DNA of 64,000 nucleotides from Pyrococcus horikoshii OT3 (GCF_000011105.1 NC_000961.1:1102662-1166661), one strand, 5' to 3'; shown: positions 51,224 through 61,404, counted from the first letter of the stretch. The notes: a model not told the origin generated them from the letters alone. Translations and numbers: made by a program.

Positions 51224-52426
51224 TCATCCAAGGGCCGAGAGGAAGACCCCAGCGACGACTGCTGTTCCTATGACTCCAGCAACGTTTGGGCCCATTGCAT
51301 GCATTAATATAAAGTTTCCAGGATCTTCTTCACTAGCAAGCCTCTGAACAACCCTAGCGCTCATTGGAACTGCTGAAACGCCAGCAGCTCCAATCATGGG
51401 ATTAATTTTACCTCCAGAAATTTTCATCATGAGCTTACCAAAGAGTACTCCTCCAGCGGTTGCTGAGGCAAAGGCAACAACACCTAAGGTTAAGATCATT
51501 AATGTTTTAGCTGTCAGAAAGCTCTCAGCCCTCATTGTTGAGCCAACACCTAAACCAAGGAATATCGTGACTATGTTCATTAGCTCCTCCTGCGCGGCCT
51601 TACTGAGCCTTTGAACGACACCGCTTTCCCTAAAGAGGTTACCAATCATTAACATTCCAATCAAGGGTGCTGCCGATGGAACAAGCAATCCAATGACGAT
51701 CATGCTGACGATTGGGAATAATATCTTCTCCCTCTTTGAAACTGGCCTCAATTGTTCCATCCTAATTTTTCTCTCCTCTGGCGTCGTTAAGGCCTTAATA
51801 ACCGGAGGCTGGATTAGGGGAACTAGGCTCATGTAACTATAAGCTGCTACGGCCGTTGCGGAAAGTATGTGGGGAGCTAGTTTCGTCGTTAGGTAAATCG
51901 TGGTTGGACCGTCGGCCCCTCCGATTATACCTATTGAAGCGGCCTCTTTTAAGTTGAAGCCTAATGCTAAGGCAACTAGCATTGCGACGAAAACTCCAAT
52001 TTGGGCCGCTGCGCCCAGGAGAGCGGTCTTCGGGTCAGCTATCATAGGTCCAAAGTCCGTCATCGCCCCTAAACCAAAGAAAATCAATAGTGGTACTACT
52101 TCTGTCTTTATCAAGAGGTAGTATATCAAGTCAAATAATCCTGGAGGACCATACTGTTTGTTCAAGTAGCTTAAGGTTGCGAAAATATTACCCTGGACAT
52201 CTGGAGGGAGCTGTGGAGCCAAGGGCCAATCAGCAATGTGAGAAAGGGGTAGATTAACTAGAACGGCGCTAATTCCAATTGGAAGTAAGAGTAGGGGTTC
52301 CATCTTATACCTTATGGCAAGGTAGACTAGAGTTAAGCCAACCAATATCATGACGATATTCCCAATAGTAAGGTTCAACAAGCCCATATGCTCAAAGAAA
52401 TCAATCAAAGCCTGTTCAAATCCCAT
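51224..52426 (-). CDS. mmdB: Methylmalonyl-CoA decarboxylase beta subunit (Na+ pump)
   Basis: A 400-residue polytopic protein of the OadB/GcdB/MmdB family with about nine to eleven membrane segments. The conserved Na+-channel motifs are [40 protein letters not shown] and [18 protein letters not shown]. It couples decarboxylation of carboxybiotin to Na+ export. It starts 6 bases after the biotin-carrier gene, at the end of the A-D-C-B operon. Confidence 0.93.
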   Translation of the reverse strand: MGFEQALIDFFEHMGLLNLTIGNIVMILVGLTLVYLAIRYKMEPLLLLPIGISAVLVNLPLSHIADWPLAPQLPPDVQGNIFATLSYLNKQYGPPGLFDLIYYLLIKTEVVPLLIFFGLGAMTDFGPMIADPKTALLGAAAQIGVFVAMLVALALGFNLKEAASIGIIGGADGPTTIYLTTKLAPHILSATAVAAYSYMSLVPLIQPPVIKALTTPEERKIRMEQLRPVSKREKILFPIVSMIVIGLLVPSAAPLIGMLMIGNLFRESGVVQRLSKAAQEELMNIVTIFLGLGVGSTMRAESFLTAKTLMILTLGVVAFASATAGGVLFGKLMMKISGGKINPMIGAAGVSAVPMSARVVQRLASEEDPGNFILMHAMGPNVAGVIGTAVVAGVFLSALG

Positions 52427-52432
52427 TTGATC

Positions 52433-52873
52433 TCACCCCAATTCTATTAGTGGTTGTCCTGTGTCGACTGCTTCTCCTTCCTTGACTAGTATTCTCTTGA
52501 CAACACCATCCCTTGGTGATGGAATCTCATTCTCCATCTTCATGGCTTCAAGAACAAGCAAACCCTGACCAACCCTAACCCTATCCCCAACCCGAACAAG
52601 AACCCTCAAAACCTTACCAGGCATAGGAGCAGAAACAACGTTCTCTGAAACCACAGTTTTAGAGGATGGCGCAGGTGCAGGAGTGGGGGTGGGCGCAGGA
52701 GCTGGAGTTGGAGCTGGAGTGGGGACTTGAACCTGCTTAGGCGAGGTTACAAAGCCCGCACTGGTTTCAACCTCATATGTTTCTCCTTCAAGAGTGACCC
52801 TAAACTTTCCGGGCATTACCTCCTCAACCTCAACCTCATATTCCTTCCCGTTAACTACAACTTTCACTTTCAT
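52433..52873 (-). CDS. mmdC: Biotin carrier subunit of methylmalonyl-CoA decarboxylase
   Basis: About 146 residues. A short N-terminal domain (MKVKVVVNGKEYEVEVEEVM) is followed by an Ala/Pro/Thr linker of about 30 residues, then a biotinyl domain with the attachment lysine in LVLEAMKMENEI. The linker lets biotin swing between carboxyltransferase and membrane subunits. I prefer ATG 52873 for its spacing to GGTGA; ATG 52879 overlaps the preceding stop. Confidence 0.92.
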   Translation of the reverse strand: MKVKVVVNGKEYEVEVEEVMPGKFRVTLEGETYEVETSAGFVTSPKQVQVPTPAPTPAPAPTPTPAPAPSSKTVVSENVVSAPMPGKVLRVLVRVGDRVRVGQGLLVLEAMKMENEIPSPRDGVVKRILVKEGEAVDTGQPLIELG

Positions 52874-52878
52874 CCTCA

Positions 52879-53205
52879 TCACCTATAATTGAAATTCTCA
52901 ATTTCTTCAATCTCCCTCGTCAAGCTTGAAAGCCACCAATTATGGGAGGGTTTAACTTTAATTGGAACTTCTTTGGGAGTTCTCTTGCTCAAGTACGTTA
53001 AAATTGCTGCTGTTATTACGGCTACCTTTTCGTAGTCTTCGGTTTTTTCAACTTCCTTTACCTCTTCTGGCTTCTTTTCTTTACCTACTGTTCTCCTCTC
53101 AAACTCCCCAATCCCATACATAACTGCAGCGAGGATTGAAAGTACAATAAACACTATGGTTACGCCTAAAATTGTAATGTAAAGGCCCTCGAGGAGAGCT
53201 CCCAT
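52879..53205 (-). CDS. mmdD: Methylmalonyl-CoA decarboxylase delta subunit (OadG-like)
   Basis: A 108-residue protein with one N-terminal membrane helix (GLYITILGVTIVFIVLSILA), a charged linker and a helical part with a conserved tail (AVITAAILTYLSKRTPKEV, then SHNWWLSSLTREIEEIENF). Small OadG/MmdD subunits hold the carboxyltransferase to the membrane pump. Position between mmdA and mmdC supports the call despite low sequence conservation in this family. Confidence 0.82.
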   Translation of the reverse strand: MGALLEGLYITILGVTIVFIVLSILAAVMYGIGEFERRTVGKEKKPEEVKEVEKTEDYEKVAVITAAILTYLSKRTPKEVPIKVKPSHNWWLSSLTREIEEIENFNYR

Positions 53206-53214
53206 GTTCTCACC

Positions 53215-54783
53215 TCACAGTGGAATGTTTCCGTGCTTCTTTGGTGGTAGTTTAACCCTCTTATTCTCTAAAGCCTCAAGGGCCATGACGATCTTTGCCC
53301 TCGTTTCAGCTGGGTCAATGACATCGTCAATGTACCCTCTAGCTGCAGCTACATATGGATTTGCAAACTTCTCCCTGTACTCCTGTATCTTCTGCCTCCT
53401 GAACTCCTCCGGGTTCTCAGCCTTCGCAATCTCCTTTCTAAATATTATATTTGCTGCCCCTTCTGGTCCCATTACCGCTATTTCAGCCGTAGGCCATGCA
53501 AAGACGAAGTCTGCCCCTAAGTGCTTGCTCCCCATGGCCAAGTAAGCTCCTCCATAGGCTTTCCTTAATATAATGGTTACCATTGGGACGGTCGCTTCTG
53601 CATAAGCATAAAGAACCTTAGCTCCATGCCTTATTATTCCCCTGCTCTCCTGGTCAACTCCAGGTAAATAACCTGGAACGTCGACAAATGTCACTATTGG
53701 AATGTTAAACGCATCACAGAACCTCACAAATCTAGCTATCTTATCAGAGCTATCTATGTCCAGGACTCCGGCTAGGTGAATTGGGTTGTTGGCAACTATT
53801 CCAACGGGTTGGCCGTTTATTCTTCCAAATCCAATTACAGCATTTGGAGCAAAGTAAGGTTGTAACTCTAGAAAGTCAGGATTTCCATTCTCATCTCTAT
53901 CGACGATTGTGTATATCACCTGTCTAACGTCATAACCCTTGTTGGGGTCATCGGGTACTATATCGTAAAGCTCGGGAGTTCTCCTGAATGGCTCATCCTT
54001 AGGTTTCACCCTTGGAGGTTTCTCCATGTTATTTGAGGGTAGGTAGCTTAAGAGCTTCTTTATTAGCATTATAACCTCCTCGTCACTCTTTCCTATTAGG
54101 TGAGCTTGCCCACTCCTTTGTGCATGAACCATTGCACCACCGAGCTGAACTGGTGTTACCTCCACACCCGTAACGGCCTTGACAACCTGGGGCCCTGTGA
54201 TGAACATGAAGGTCGAAGGATTGTCAACCATAAGTATGAAGTCTCCAATTGCAGGGCTATAGACTGCTCCTCCCGCACAAGGACCCATTATTGCTGTTAT
54301 TTGGGGTACCACTCCACTAAGAATCGTATTCATCTTAAATATCTCCCCATAACCCTTTAGAGAGTCAACACCCTCTTGAATCCTTGCACCTCCAGAATCG
54401 TTTAATCCTATTACTGGGGCTCCCGCCTCTAGGGCGAGCTCCATTATTCTCTTTATCTTCATGGCATGCATTTCTCCTAGTGAACCCCCCATCACTGTAA
54501 AGTCCTGGGCATAAACGAAGACCAGTCTTCCATTTATGGTTCCGTATCCAGTTATCACACCATCTGCTGGGAGCTCCCTCTTATCCATACCAAATTCAGT
54601 AGCCCTGTGCTTAACGAACATTCCAATTTCAACAAAGCTTCCCGGATCAAGAAGAAGTTCAAGCCTTTCTCTGGCCGTGAGTTTACCCTTTTCATGTTGC
54701 TTCTTTATAGCTTCCTCGCCTCCCATTTGGAGGATCTTTTTCTTTCTCTCATGAAGCTCTTCAACCTTCTCGATCATCCCCAT
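53215..54783 (-). CDS. mmdA: Methylmalonyl-CoA decarboxylase alpha (carboxyltransferase) subunit
   Basis: A 522-residue biotin-dependent carboxyltransferase made of two crotonase-like halves. Characteristic parts are GKLTARERLELLLDPGSFVE, GLNDSGGARIQEGVDSLKGY, IMGPCAGGAVYSPAIGDFIL and, in the second half, FVDVPGYLPGVDQESRGIIR and RKAYGGAYLAMGSKHLGADF. It moves CO2 from the acyl-CoA to biotin. ATG 54783 follows GGGGGGAG; the frame extends upstream without family resemblance. It is first in the operon. Confidence 0.94.
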   Translation of the reverse strand: MGMIEKVEELHERKKKILQMGGEEAIKKQHEKGKLTARERLELLLDPGSFVEIGMFVKHRATEFGMDKRELPADGVITGYGTINGRLVFVYAQDFTVMGGSLGEMHAMKIKRIMELALEAGAPVIGLNDSGGARIQEGVDSLKGYGEIFKMNTILSGVVPQITAIMGPCAGGAVYSPAIGDFILMVDNPSTFMFITGPQVVKAVTGVEVTPVQLGGAMVHAQRSGQAHLIGKSDEEVIMLIKKLLSYLPSNNMEKPPRVKPKDEPFRRTPELYDIVPDDPNKGYDVRQVIYTIVDRDENGNPDFLELQPYFAPNAVIGFGRINGQPVGIVANNPIHLAGVLDIDSSDKIARFVRFCDAFNIPIVTFVDVPGYLPGVDQESRGIIRHGAKVLYAYAEATVPMVTIILRKAYGGAYLAMGSKHLGADFVFAWPTAEIAVMGPEGAANIIFRKEIAKAENPEEFRRQKIQEYREKFANPYVAAARGYIDDVIDPAETRAKIVMALEALENKRVKLPPKKHGNIPL

Positions 54784-54969
54784 GATGCTCCCCCCGGTCT
54801 GGGTTGATGTTTGTAAAGCCCTCTTAAAAGGATTTTTATTTAACAGTATGACCAATATATGTGAAGATAGGGCGTTTACCTTTGAAATTATTATCAAAAA
54901 TGCAGAGGAGAACTTAAGGTTTAATCCCTATAGAATGCTTTCCTGGGCTTTTCTTTGTTGTATTACTGC

Positions 54970-56286
54970 TCACAACAATAGAGATAGCGCGATTCTCCTA
55001 TAAATTTCGGGCATCTTCCTGAGAGAATCTACTTCAACGTACTCATTAGGCCCATGAATGTTCCCTCCCCTGGGTCCTATGTCTATAGCTTTGACTCCAA
55101 GGGGAGTAAAGTATCTTGAATCCGAGGCTCCCGGACCTTCTATAGGTTCAACGTCTTCCCCTAGCTCTTTTAAGATCCTAAGAGTAACTCTAACAAGCTC
55201 GTCATCGGGGCTCGTAAATAGATAACCAGCCTTCTCGTTCTCCTTGATGATTAACTCTGCTTCAGGGAGATTAAAGTTAAGAACTTCCCTCAGCGTTTTT
55301 TCAATATCATCCTTTGAGTAACTCATAGCCCTAACGTCAACCTTTAGCACGTGACTTCCATCAAAGGAGTAAACATTTGGAGTTATCGAAACTCCGTAGT
55401 CACTATACTTCTCTGCTTTAATCGGGGCCCTAACAATTGGAACGATGGCTTTTAACAAAGCAGTCAAACTTAGATCTCCTTCAACTTCCTCTCCTTCCCC
55501 AGGTTCGACGTATTTCAGCTTAACTTTTCCTGGAATAACGTTACCCTTAATGAAAGCCCCATCCAGGGATATTGCTACTGCATTTGAATTCCTCAGGAAG
55601 TGAGAAAGTGCTACCATCGGATGAGTATCAACTCCCGGGAGGAAGTAAGCTGCATGTCTTGTCTCGACAACTGGAGTTTTAGGTTCGAACTCTATTTCCC
55701 TTACCCTCCCCTTTACCTTCACTTTTCTTGGATAAACTTTAATCTCCACCCCGAATCCCTTTCTTCTGCGTATAATGGGTTTCATTCCTATTCCATCAGC
55801 ATTAATCATGTACTTGGGTACTTTACCCTCCTTTGAAAGCTTTTCAGCTATGTGCATTGCCATTGCTCCTCCTATTTCCTCATCTCCAGTAAATGCAAAA
55901 ATTACCCTACCATTTAGCTTTTCTTCTTTGGAAAGCTCCTTTAACGCAAGCATGACCGCAGCCACGTTACCCTTGTCGTCAGCACTACCCCTTCCGTACG
56001 CTTTGTTTTCCTTAATCGTTAGCTCGAAAGGATCGGTTTCCCATTCCTCAAGATTCACTGGAACAACATCGAAGTGGGCCATAAAGAGAAGCCTAGGAGT
56101 ACCATCTCCTATTTCCCCATAAACTGCATAGTAGCCGCTTCTCTCTATGATCTCAGACTCTATATCCCAGGAGTCCAGCTGGTCTTTAATAAACCTTGGG
56201 CACTCTTTAGAAGGCTTAATCCCTTTATTAGGGTCATTGACGGTGTTAAAGGAGACCAATTCGGAAAGGAGCTCCAGTACATCCAT
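54970..56286 (-). CDS. M20-family metallopeptidase/deacylase (Sapep/ArgE-like)
   Basis: A 438-residue M20 enzyme. The metal-binding residues are in LLFMAHFDVVPVNLEEW and AYGRGSADDKGNVAAVML, with the catalytic pair in FAFTGDEEIGGAMAMH. A dimerisation lid and a final EGPGASDSRYFTPLG and NIHGPNEYVEV complete it. It probably hydrolyses peptides or acylated amino acids. The start at ATG 56286 follows GGTGA, with a TATA-like ATTTAAG near 56320. It is divergent from the hydrogenase operon. Confidence 0.88.
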   Translation of the reverse strand: MDVLELLSELVSFNTVNDPNKGIKPSKECPRFIKDQLDSWDIESEIIERSGYYAVYGEIGDGTPRLLFMAHFDVVPVNLEEWETDPFELTIKENKAYGRGSADDKGNVAAVMLALKELSKEEKLNGRVIFAFTGDEEIGGAMAMHIAEKLSKEGKVPKYMINADGIGMKPIIRRRKGFGVEIKVYPRKVKVKGRVREIEFEPKTPVVETRHAAYFLPGVDTHPMVALSHFLRNSNAVAISLDGAFIKGNVIPGKVKLKYVEPGEGEEVEGDLSLTALLKAIVPIVRAPIKAEKYSDYGVSITPNVYSFDGSHVLKVDVRAMSYSKDDIEKTLREVLNFNLPEAELIIKENEKAGYLFTSPDDELVRVTLRILKELGEDVEPIEGPGASDSRYFTPLGVKAIDIGPRGGNIHGPNEYVEVDSLRKMPEIYRRIALSLLL

Positions 56287-56372
56287 ACTTTTCACCAAAT
56301 AAAAGGTCAAGGTGCGGGGCTTAAATATATTTATCATATATAATCATCAAAGCTTGGTCTTTGAAAAAAAGA

Positions 56373-56410
56373 GTTCTCAACCTTTGGTTTTCAATTTTCG
56401 GGTTTAAAAA
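56373..56410 (+). promoter_or_regulatory. Sulfhydrogenase promoter with extended SurR site
   Basis: GTTCTCAACCTTTGGTT (56373-56389) is an exact match to the extended SurR motif GTTn3AACn5GTT. TATA-like GTTTAAAAAC follows at 56402-56411. In P. furiosus SurR activates this operon and lets go when its disulfide forms in the presence of sulfur. The spacing here, site just upstream of TATA, is as expected for activation. Confidence 0.8.
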
Positions 56411-56497
56411 CGCTTTTTTATCCTGGACTTTAACTCGTTATCGAGGATCAGGGATGAGCATCATGGTTAATCCTGTTCATTAATGGAGGTGATATTG

Positions 56498-57601
56498 TTG
56501 AGGTACGTAAAATTACCAAAGGAAAATACTTACGAATTCCTGGAGAGGTTGAAGGAGTGGGGTAAGCTTTACGCTCCCGTAAAGATATCTGAGAAGTTTT
56601 ATGACTTTAGGGAAATCGATGACGTTAGGAAAGTTGAGTTTCACTACACAAGGACGATAATGCCGCCCAAGAAGTTCTTTTTTAAGCCAAGGGAAAAGAT
56701 GTTCGAATTCGACTTATCAAAACCTGAATACAAGGAAGTAATCGAAGACGTTGAACCCTTCGTTCTCTTCGGTGTCCATGCCTGCGACATCTACGGTCTA
56801 AAGATACTGGACACGATTTATCTTGACGAATTACCGGATAAATACTACAAGATCCGCAGGGAGAAAGGAATAATCATAGGGATAAGCTGCATGCCCGATG
56901 AATACTGCTTCTGCAACCTTAGGAAGACGGATTTTGCAGACGATGGCTTTGACCTTTTCCTTCACGAGCTACCAGATGGGTGGCTCGTTAGGGTTGGTTC
57001 TCCAACGGGACATAGGATAGTCGACAAGAACATAAAGCTCTTTGAGGAGGTTACAGACGAGGATATTTGTGCTTTTAGAGAGTTTGAAAAGAAAAGGCAG
57101 GAGGCCTTTAAATACCACGAGGATTGGGACAACCTTAGATATCTCCTAGAGCTTGAAATGGAGCACCCAATGTGGGAAGAAGAAGCCAATAAATGCCTAG
57201 CATGTGGAATATGCACTCTAACTTGTCCGACATGCAGATGTTATGAAGTCCAGGATATAGTCAACCTTGACGGAATTACTGGATATAGAGAAAGGAGATG
57301 GGATTCTTGCCAGTTTAGGAGTCATGGACTCGTAGCAGGTGGTCATAACTTTAGACCAACAAAGAAGGATCGCTTCAGGAATCGTTATCTCTGTAAGAAC
57401 GCTTACAATGAAAAGCTTGGATTAAGCTACTGTGTCGGTTGCGGAAGATGTACAGCATTCTGCCCAGCTGGAATAAGTTTTGTAAGAAACCTGAGGGTAA
57501 TACTCGGATTTGAGGAACAAAGATGCCCTCCAAATGTTAGTGAAGAGATCCCCAAGAAGGGATTTGCATATTCTCCTGGAGTAGGGGGTGATGAGGAGTG
57601 A
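56498..57601 (+). CDS. hydB: Sulfhydrogenase beta subunit
   Basis: About 367 residues; iron-sulfur subunit of cytosolic NADP-linked hydrogenase I, closely matching recalled P. furiosus HydB. Two [4Fe-4S] sites are visible: [16 protein letters not shown] and [14 protein letters not shown], with further cysteines in CMPDEYCFC. It passes electrons between the flavin and hydrogenase halves and reduces sulfur or polysulfide in vitro. I prefer TTG 56498 as start because GGAGGTGAT lies just before it; ATG 56483 overlaps that ribosome site. Confidence 0.94.
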   Translation: MRYVKLPKENTYEFLERLKEWGKLYAPVKISEKFYDFREIDDVRKVEFHYTRTIMPPKKFFFKPREKMFEFDLSKPEYKEVIEDVEPFVLFGVHACDIYGLKILDTIYLDELPDKYYKIRREKGIIIGISCMPDEYCFCNLRKTDFADDGFDLFLHELPDGWLVRVGSPTGHRIVDKNIKLFEEVTDEDICAFREFEKKRQEAFKYHEDWDNLRYLLELEMEHPMWEEEANKCLACGICTLTCPTCRCYEVQDIVNLDGITGYRERRWDSCQFRSHGLVAGGHNFRPTKKDRFRNRYLCKNAYNEKLGLSYCVGCGRCTAFCPAGISFVRNLRVILGFEEQRCPPNVSEEIPKKGFAYSPGVGGDEE

Positions 57602-58476
57602 ACCTACCTAAGGATGTTATGATGCCAAACGATAACCCTTATGCTCTCCACAGGGTTAAGGTCCTCAAGGTCTACGATCTAACTGAGAAGGAGAAGCTCT
57701 TCCTATTTAGATTTGAGGATCCTAAGCTTGCCGAAACTTGGACATTTAAACCAGGCCAATTCGTTCAGCTAACGATCCCTGGGGTTGGTGAAGTTCCAAT
57801 AAGTATATGCTCATCTCCGATGAGAAGAGGATTCTTCGAGCTCTGCATTAGGAGAGCTGGAAGGGTAACTACGGTAGTCCACAGACTTAAACCAGGCGAC
57901 ATCGTCCTTGTAAGAGGACCCTATGGCAATGGCTTCCCCGTTGACGAATGGGAGGGAATGGATTTACTCTTAATAGCAGCGGGCCTTGGAGCAGCTCCGC
58001 TAAGAAGTGTGTTCCTCTACGCCATGGATAACAGATGGAAGTACGGGAACATAACCTTCATAAACACGGCCCGTTATGGAAAGGATCTCCTCTTCTACAA
58101 AGAGCTTGAGGCAATAAAAGATCTAGCTGAAGCCGAGAACGTTAAGATAATTCAGAGCGTTACAAGGGATCCAAACTGGCCTGGGTTGCATGGAAGGCCT
58201 CAGCAATTCATAGTTGAAGCCAACACCAATCCCAAGAATACTGCAGTCGCAATCTGTGGGCCTCCCAGGATGTATAAATCAGTATTTGAAGCCCTGATAA
58301 ATTACGGTTACAGGCCAGAGAACATCTACGTGACCCTTGAAAGAAAGATGAAGTGTGGAATAGGAAAGTGCGGTCACTGCGTTGTTGGAACGAGCACGAG
58401 TTTGAAGTACATCTGCAAAGATGGACCCGTGTTCACGTACTTTGACATAGTATCAACGCCTGGGCTTCTGGATTGA
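57598..58476 (+). CDS. hydG: Sulfhydrogenase gamma subunit (FAD/NADP)
   Basis: A 292-residue ferredoxin-reductase type protein. The FAD domain is marked by [20 protein letters not shown], the nucleotide domain by [19 protein letters not shown] and [17 protein letters not shown]-terminal [2Fe-2S] site reads CGIGKCGHC. It exchanges electrons with NADP(H). The GTG start overlaps the hydB stop by 4 bases. Confidence 0.95.
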   Translation: MNLPKDVMMPNDNPYALHRVKVLKVYDLTEKEKLFLFRFEDPKLAETWTFKPGQFVQLTIPGVGEVPISICSSPMRRGFFELCIRRAGRVTTVVHRLKPGDIVLVRGPYGNGFPVDEWEGMDLLLIAAGLGAAPLRSVFLYAMDNRWKYGNITFINTARYGKDLLFYKELEAIKDLAEAENVKIIQSVTRDPNWPGLHGRPQQFIVEANTNPKNTAVAICGPPRMYKSVFEALINYGYRPENIYVTLERKMKCGIGKCGHCVVGTSTSLKYICKDGPVFTYFDIVSTPGLLD

Positions 58477-58486
58477 GGTGGGGGAA

Positions 58487-59278
58487 ATGGGAAAGAAGAA
58501 AATTAGAATTGGATTTTACGCCCTAACTTCCTGCTATGGGTGTCAGTTACAACTAGCTATGATGGATGAGCTTTTATTACTACTCCCGCATATCGAGCTA
58601 GTCTGCTGGTACATGGTTGATCGGGATAGCATAGATGATGAACCCGTTGACATAGCCTTTATAGAGGGTAGCGTTTCAACTGAGGAAGAAGTTGAACTCG
58701 TCAAGAAAATAAGGGAGAATTCAAAGATCGTTGTTGCAGTTGGAGCCTGTGCCGTTCAAGGAGGGGTTCAAAGCTGGACGGACAAGTCGCTTGAGGAGCT
58801 CTGGAGGACAGTTTATGGAGATGCAAAGGTCAAGTTCAAGCCAAAGAAAGCCGAACCAGTTTCTAAGTATATAAAGGTTGATTATAACATCTACGGTTGT
58901 CCACCCGAGAAAAGGGACTTCTTATATGCATTAGGAACGTTTCTAATCGGTTCATGGCCAGAGGATATAGATTATCCAGTCTGCCTTGAGTGCAGGCTTA
59001 ACGGATATCCATGCGTTCTTCTTGAGAAAGGTGAGCCTTGCCTAGGCCCAGTAACGAGAGCAGGATGCAATGCAAGATGCCCAGGATTTGGAATTGCTTG
59101 CATTGGTTGCAGGGGAGCTATAGGGTACGATGTTGCCTGGTTCGATTCTCTAGCTAGGGTATTCAAGGAGAAGGGGCTAACAAAAGAGGAGATAATCGAA
59201 AGAATGAAGATTTTCAACGGACATGATGATAGAATCGAGAAGATGGTAGAGAAGATATTCCAGGGGGTGAAAGAATGA
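58487..59278 (+). CDS. hydD: Sulfhydrogenase delta (small) subunit
   Basis: A 263-residue [NiFe]-hydrogenase small subunit. Its cluster-binding cysteines appear in [43 protein letters not shown] and [20 protein letters not shown]. It relays electrons from the NiFe site to HydB. I start at ATG 58487, since GGTGGGGG lies immediately upstream; GTG 58478 is the alternative. It lacks a twin-arginine signal, as expected for a cytosolic enzyme. Confidence 0.95.
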   Translation: MGKKKIRIGFYALTSCYGCQLQLAMMDELLLLLPHIELVCWYMVDRDSIDDEPVDIAFIEGSVSTEEEVELVKKIRENSKIVVAVGACAVQGGVQSWTDKSLEELWRTVYGDAKVKFKPKKAEPVSKYIKVDYNIYGCPPEKRDFLYALGTFLIGSWPEDIDYPVCLECRLNGYPCVLLEKGEPCLGPVTRAGCNARCPGFGIACIGCRGAIGYDVAWFDSLARVFKEKGLTKEEIIERMKIFNGHDDRIEKMVEKIFQGVKE

Positions 59279-60564
59279 AGGAAATTTACATTCCTATCAC
59301 TGTCGATCACATAGCGAGGATCGAGGGAAAGGCAGGAGTTGAGATACTCGTTGGAGAGGATGGAGTCAAGGAAGTAAAGCTAAACATAATAGAGGGACCA
59401 AGGTTCTTCGAGGCAATAACGCTTGGCAAGAAGCTCGAGGAAGCCCTTGCAATTTACCCCAGGATATGCTCATTCTGTTCTGCTGCACATAAGTTAACGG
59501 CCCTGGAAGCCGCTGAAAAAGCTATAGGTTTTACCCCTAGGGAGGAGATTCAGGCTTTAAGGGAGATCCTTTACATTGGGGATATTATAGAGAGTCACGC
59601 CCTCCACCTTTACCTCCTCGTGCTTCCAGACTACCTTGGGTATTCAAGTCCACTCAAGATGGTAGACGAATACAAGAAAGAGCTTGAAACTGCAATTAAA
59701 CTCAAAAACCTTGGAAGCTGGATAATGGATGTCCTCGGGGCTAGGGCGATCCATCAAGAAAATGCCATTCTTGGAGGCTTCGGAAAACTGCCCTCCAAAG
59801 AGACCCTGGAAAAGATTAAGGATGAGCTCAAAAGCGCATTACCTTTGGCCGAATACACCTTTGAATTATTCTCCAAGCTTGAGCAATACAAAGAAGTTGA
59901 GGGAGAGATAACGCACTTAGCCGTTAAACCCAGGAAAGATGCTTACGGAATATATGGAGATCGTATAAAAGCTTCCGATGGGGAAGAGTTCCCAAGTGAG
60001 GAGTACAAGAATTATATAAAGGAATTCGTCGTTGAGCACAGCTTTGCAAAGCACAGTCATTACAAGGGAAGACCCTTCATGGTAGGTGCAATCTCAAGGC
60101 TCGTGAACAACCATAAACTCCTTTATGGAAAGGCAAAGGAGCTCTACGAAAATAACAAAGACTTGCTAAGGCCCACAAATCCATTTGCAAATAACTTAGC
60201 TCAAGCCCTTGAGATAGTATACTTTATGGAAAGGGCCATTGATCTAATTGATGAGGTCTTAGCTAAGTGGCCAATCAAGCCGAGAGATGAAGTTAAGGTG
60301 AGGGATGGCTTTGGAGTCTCAACTACCGAAGCTCCCAGGGGGATACTAGTTTACGCCCTGAAAGTTGAAAATGGAAGGGTAAGCTATGCAGACATAATAA
60401 CGCCAACCGCATTCAACTTAGCAATGATGGAAAGGCACGTGAGAATGATGGCCGAAGAGCACTACAAAGACGATCCAGAAAAGTTGAAGTTACTAGCAGA
60501 AATGGTTGTCAGGGCGTACGATCCGTGCATCTCGTGCTCTGTCCATGTGGTTAAGCTTCAGTAA
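59275..60564 (+). CDS. hydA: Sulfhydrogenase alpha (large, NiFe) subunit
   Basis: A 429-residue [NiFe]-hydrogenase large subunit. The two cysteine pairs that hold the NiFe centre are [18 protein letters not shown] and, at the C-terminus, [14 protein letters not shown]. The few residues after the histidine are expected to be removed by a maturation protease. The start overlaps the hydD stop by 4 bases, completing a tightly coupled B-G-D-A operon. Confidence 0.96.
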   Translation: MKEIYIPITVDHIARIEGKAGVEILVGEDGVKEVKLNIIEGPRFFEAITLGKKLEEALAIYPRICSFCSAAHKLTALEAAEKAIGFTPREEIQALREILYIGDIIESHALHLYLLVLPDYLGYSSPLKMVDEYKKELETAIKLKNLGSWIMDVLGARAIHQENAILGGFGKLPSKETLEKIKDELKSALPLAEYTFELFSKLEQYKEVEGEITHLAVKPRKDAYGIYGDRIKASDGEEFPSEEYKNYIKEFVVEHSFAKHSHYKGRPFMVGAISRLVNNHKLLYGKAKELYENNKDLLRPTNPFANNLAQALEIVYFMERAIDLIDEVLAKWPIKPRDEVKVRDGFGVSTTEAPRGILVYALKVENGRVSYADIITPTAFNLAMMERHVRMMAEEHYKDDPEKLKLLAEMVVRAYDPCISCSVHVVKLQ

Positions 60565-60596
60565 AGTTTTTATCCCTTCTCTATTATTTTATCCCT

Positions 60597-60887
60597 ATGA
60601 GCACGAGAGGGGATCTTATAAGAATATTGAGCGACATTGAAGAGAAAATTAACGAGCTGAAAATGGACGGTTATCGGCCAGATGTTATACTTTTTGGCAA
60701 AGAAGCCTACAACTTCTTCTCAAGCATCGTTAAAGTAGAAACCGGAGAGGAGGGACCCTTCACTGAAGTCTCAAATTTAAGGGTGGAAATCCTCTCAGAG
60801 CTTGGTAAAGATGCCGTAATAATAGACTCCAAGCTTTTAGGATTGAGCCCAGGAGCCGCGAAGAGAATCAGGATTATTAAGGAGTAG
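60597..60887 (+). CDS. DUF1884 protein
   Basis: A 96-residue protein ([20 protein letters not shown], then [20 protein letters not shown] and [20 protein letters not shown]). It matches the Thermococcales family DUF1884, for which, as I recall, a P. furiosus structure resembled the HK97 capsid fold. No virus genes are nearby. It is 32 bases downstream of hydA with its own TATA-like TTTTTAT, and ends 2 bases from the convergent tRNA-Leu. Confidence 0.8.
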   Translation: MSTRGDLIRILSDIEEKINELKMDGYRPDVILFGKEAYNFFSSIVKVETGEEGPFTEVSNLRVEILSELGKDAVIIDSKLLGLSPGAAKRIRIIKE

Positions 60888-60889
60888 CA

Positions 60890-60977
60890 TGGTGCGGGGG
60901 CGGGGATTTGAACCCCGGAACCCCTACGGGACGGGACCCTCAATCCCGCGCCTTTGACCAGGCTCGGCAACCCCCGC
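60890..60977 (-). tRNA. tRNA-Leu (GAG)
   Basis: An 88-base class II tRNA on the minus strand with acceptor GCGGGGG/CCCCCGC, encoded CCA (60892-60890) and a long variable arm (around TCCCGTAGGGG). The loop TTGAGGG in a CGGGA/TCCCG stem gives anticodon GAG. The T-arm is CCGGGGTTCAAATCCCCG. No intron is present. Confidence 0.96.
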
Positions 60978-61031
60978 TCCGTCCCGAGGATATTTCCCTA
61001 TACCGAATCTTATAAATTTTTCGTAATTGGA

Positions 61032-61090
61032 AAAGTCAGATACCCTGGGCGTCATCACCTCTCAGTTCTAGCGAACTTCATCATCCCAAC
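61032..61090 (-). ncRNA. C/D box guide sRNA candidate
   Basis: On the minus strand: C box ATGATGA (61084-61078), 12-nt guide AGTTCGCTAGAA, D' box CTGA (61065-61062), 3 nt, C' box GTGATGA (61058-61052), 12-nt guide CGCCCAGGGTAT, D box CTGA (61039-61036). All four boxes are perfect and both guides are the preferred length. It lies between tRNA-Leu and the glt gene, outside any coding frame. Targets were not identified. Confidence 0.85.
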
Positions 61091-61404
61091 TAATCTTGTA
61101 CCTTATAACCTTATAAATCTCCTTTTGAAAACTTCAGCTATAATATAGCCTGAGAGCAGGAAGGCGAAAATAATGATCTTGAACGGAAAGTAGGGATAGC
61201 TGGAGGGAAGGTCTTCTCAGAGTTTAAATGAGAAGACGGCAAGGGCTTATCAAGTTAACCCTCACCATTCACAAGGGGAAAGAGTCAGCTCATAAAATGG
61301 CAAAAATTAAATCTTTGGCAATATGCAAAAATAAGGCGAAAATAATTTAACTCCTAATTTACCTATTTATCATTTGACAAACTTCAAATGGAGGTGTTCA
61401 ATAG
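61091..61404 (+). other. Intergenic region upstream of glt with hairpin and direct repeat
   Basis: No coding frame is credible in this 314-base stretch. GTCTTCTCA (61211-61219) and TGAGAAGAC (61229-61237) form a perfect 9-base stem with a 9-base loop. A 14-base direct repeat AAGGCGAAAATAAT occurs at 61161-61174 and 61333-61346. GGAGGTG precedes the glt ATG. The hairpin may lie in a transcribed RNA or long leader, but I see no known riboswitch. Confidence 0.4.

Noticed and set aside
54848-55003. Plus-strand frame (MTNICEDRAFTFEIIIKNAE...) between mmdA and the M20 peptidase
   Set aside because: It overlaps the end of the peptidase gene, has no ribosome site and no family resemblance.
57587-57610. 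GTGATGA near the hydB/hydG junction as a C/D box RNA
   Set aside because: No CTGA box follows at guide distance; the sequence is the hydG start region.
60954-61148. Plus-strand frame of 64 codons
   Set aside because: It reads through tRNA-Leu and the C/D box RNA on the other strand and has no coding character.
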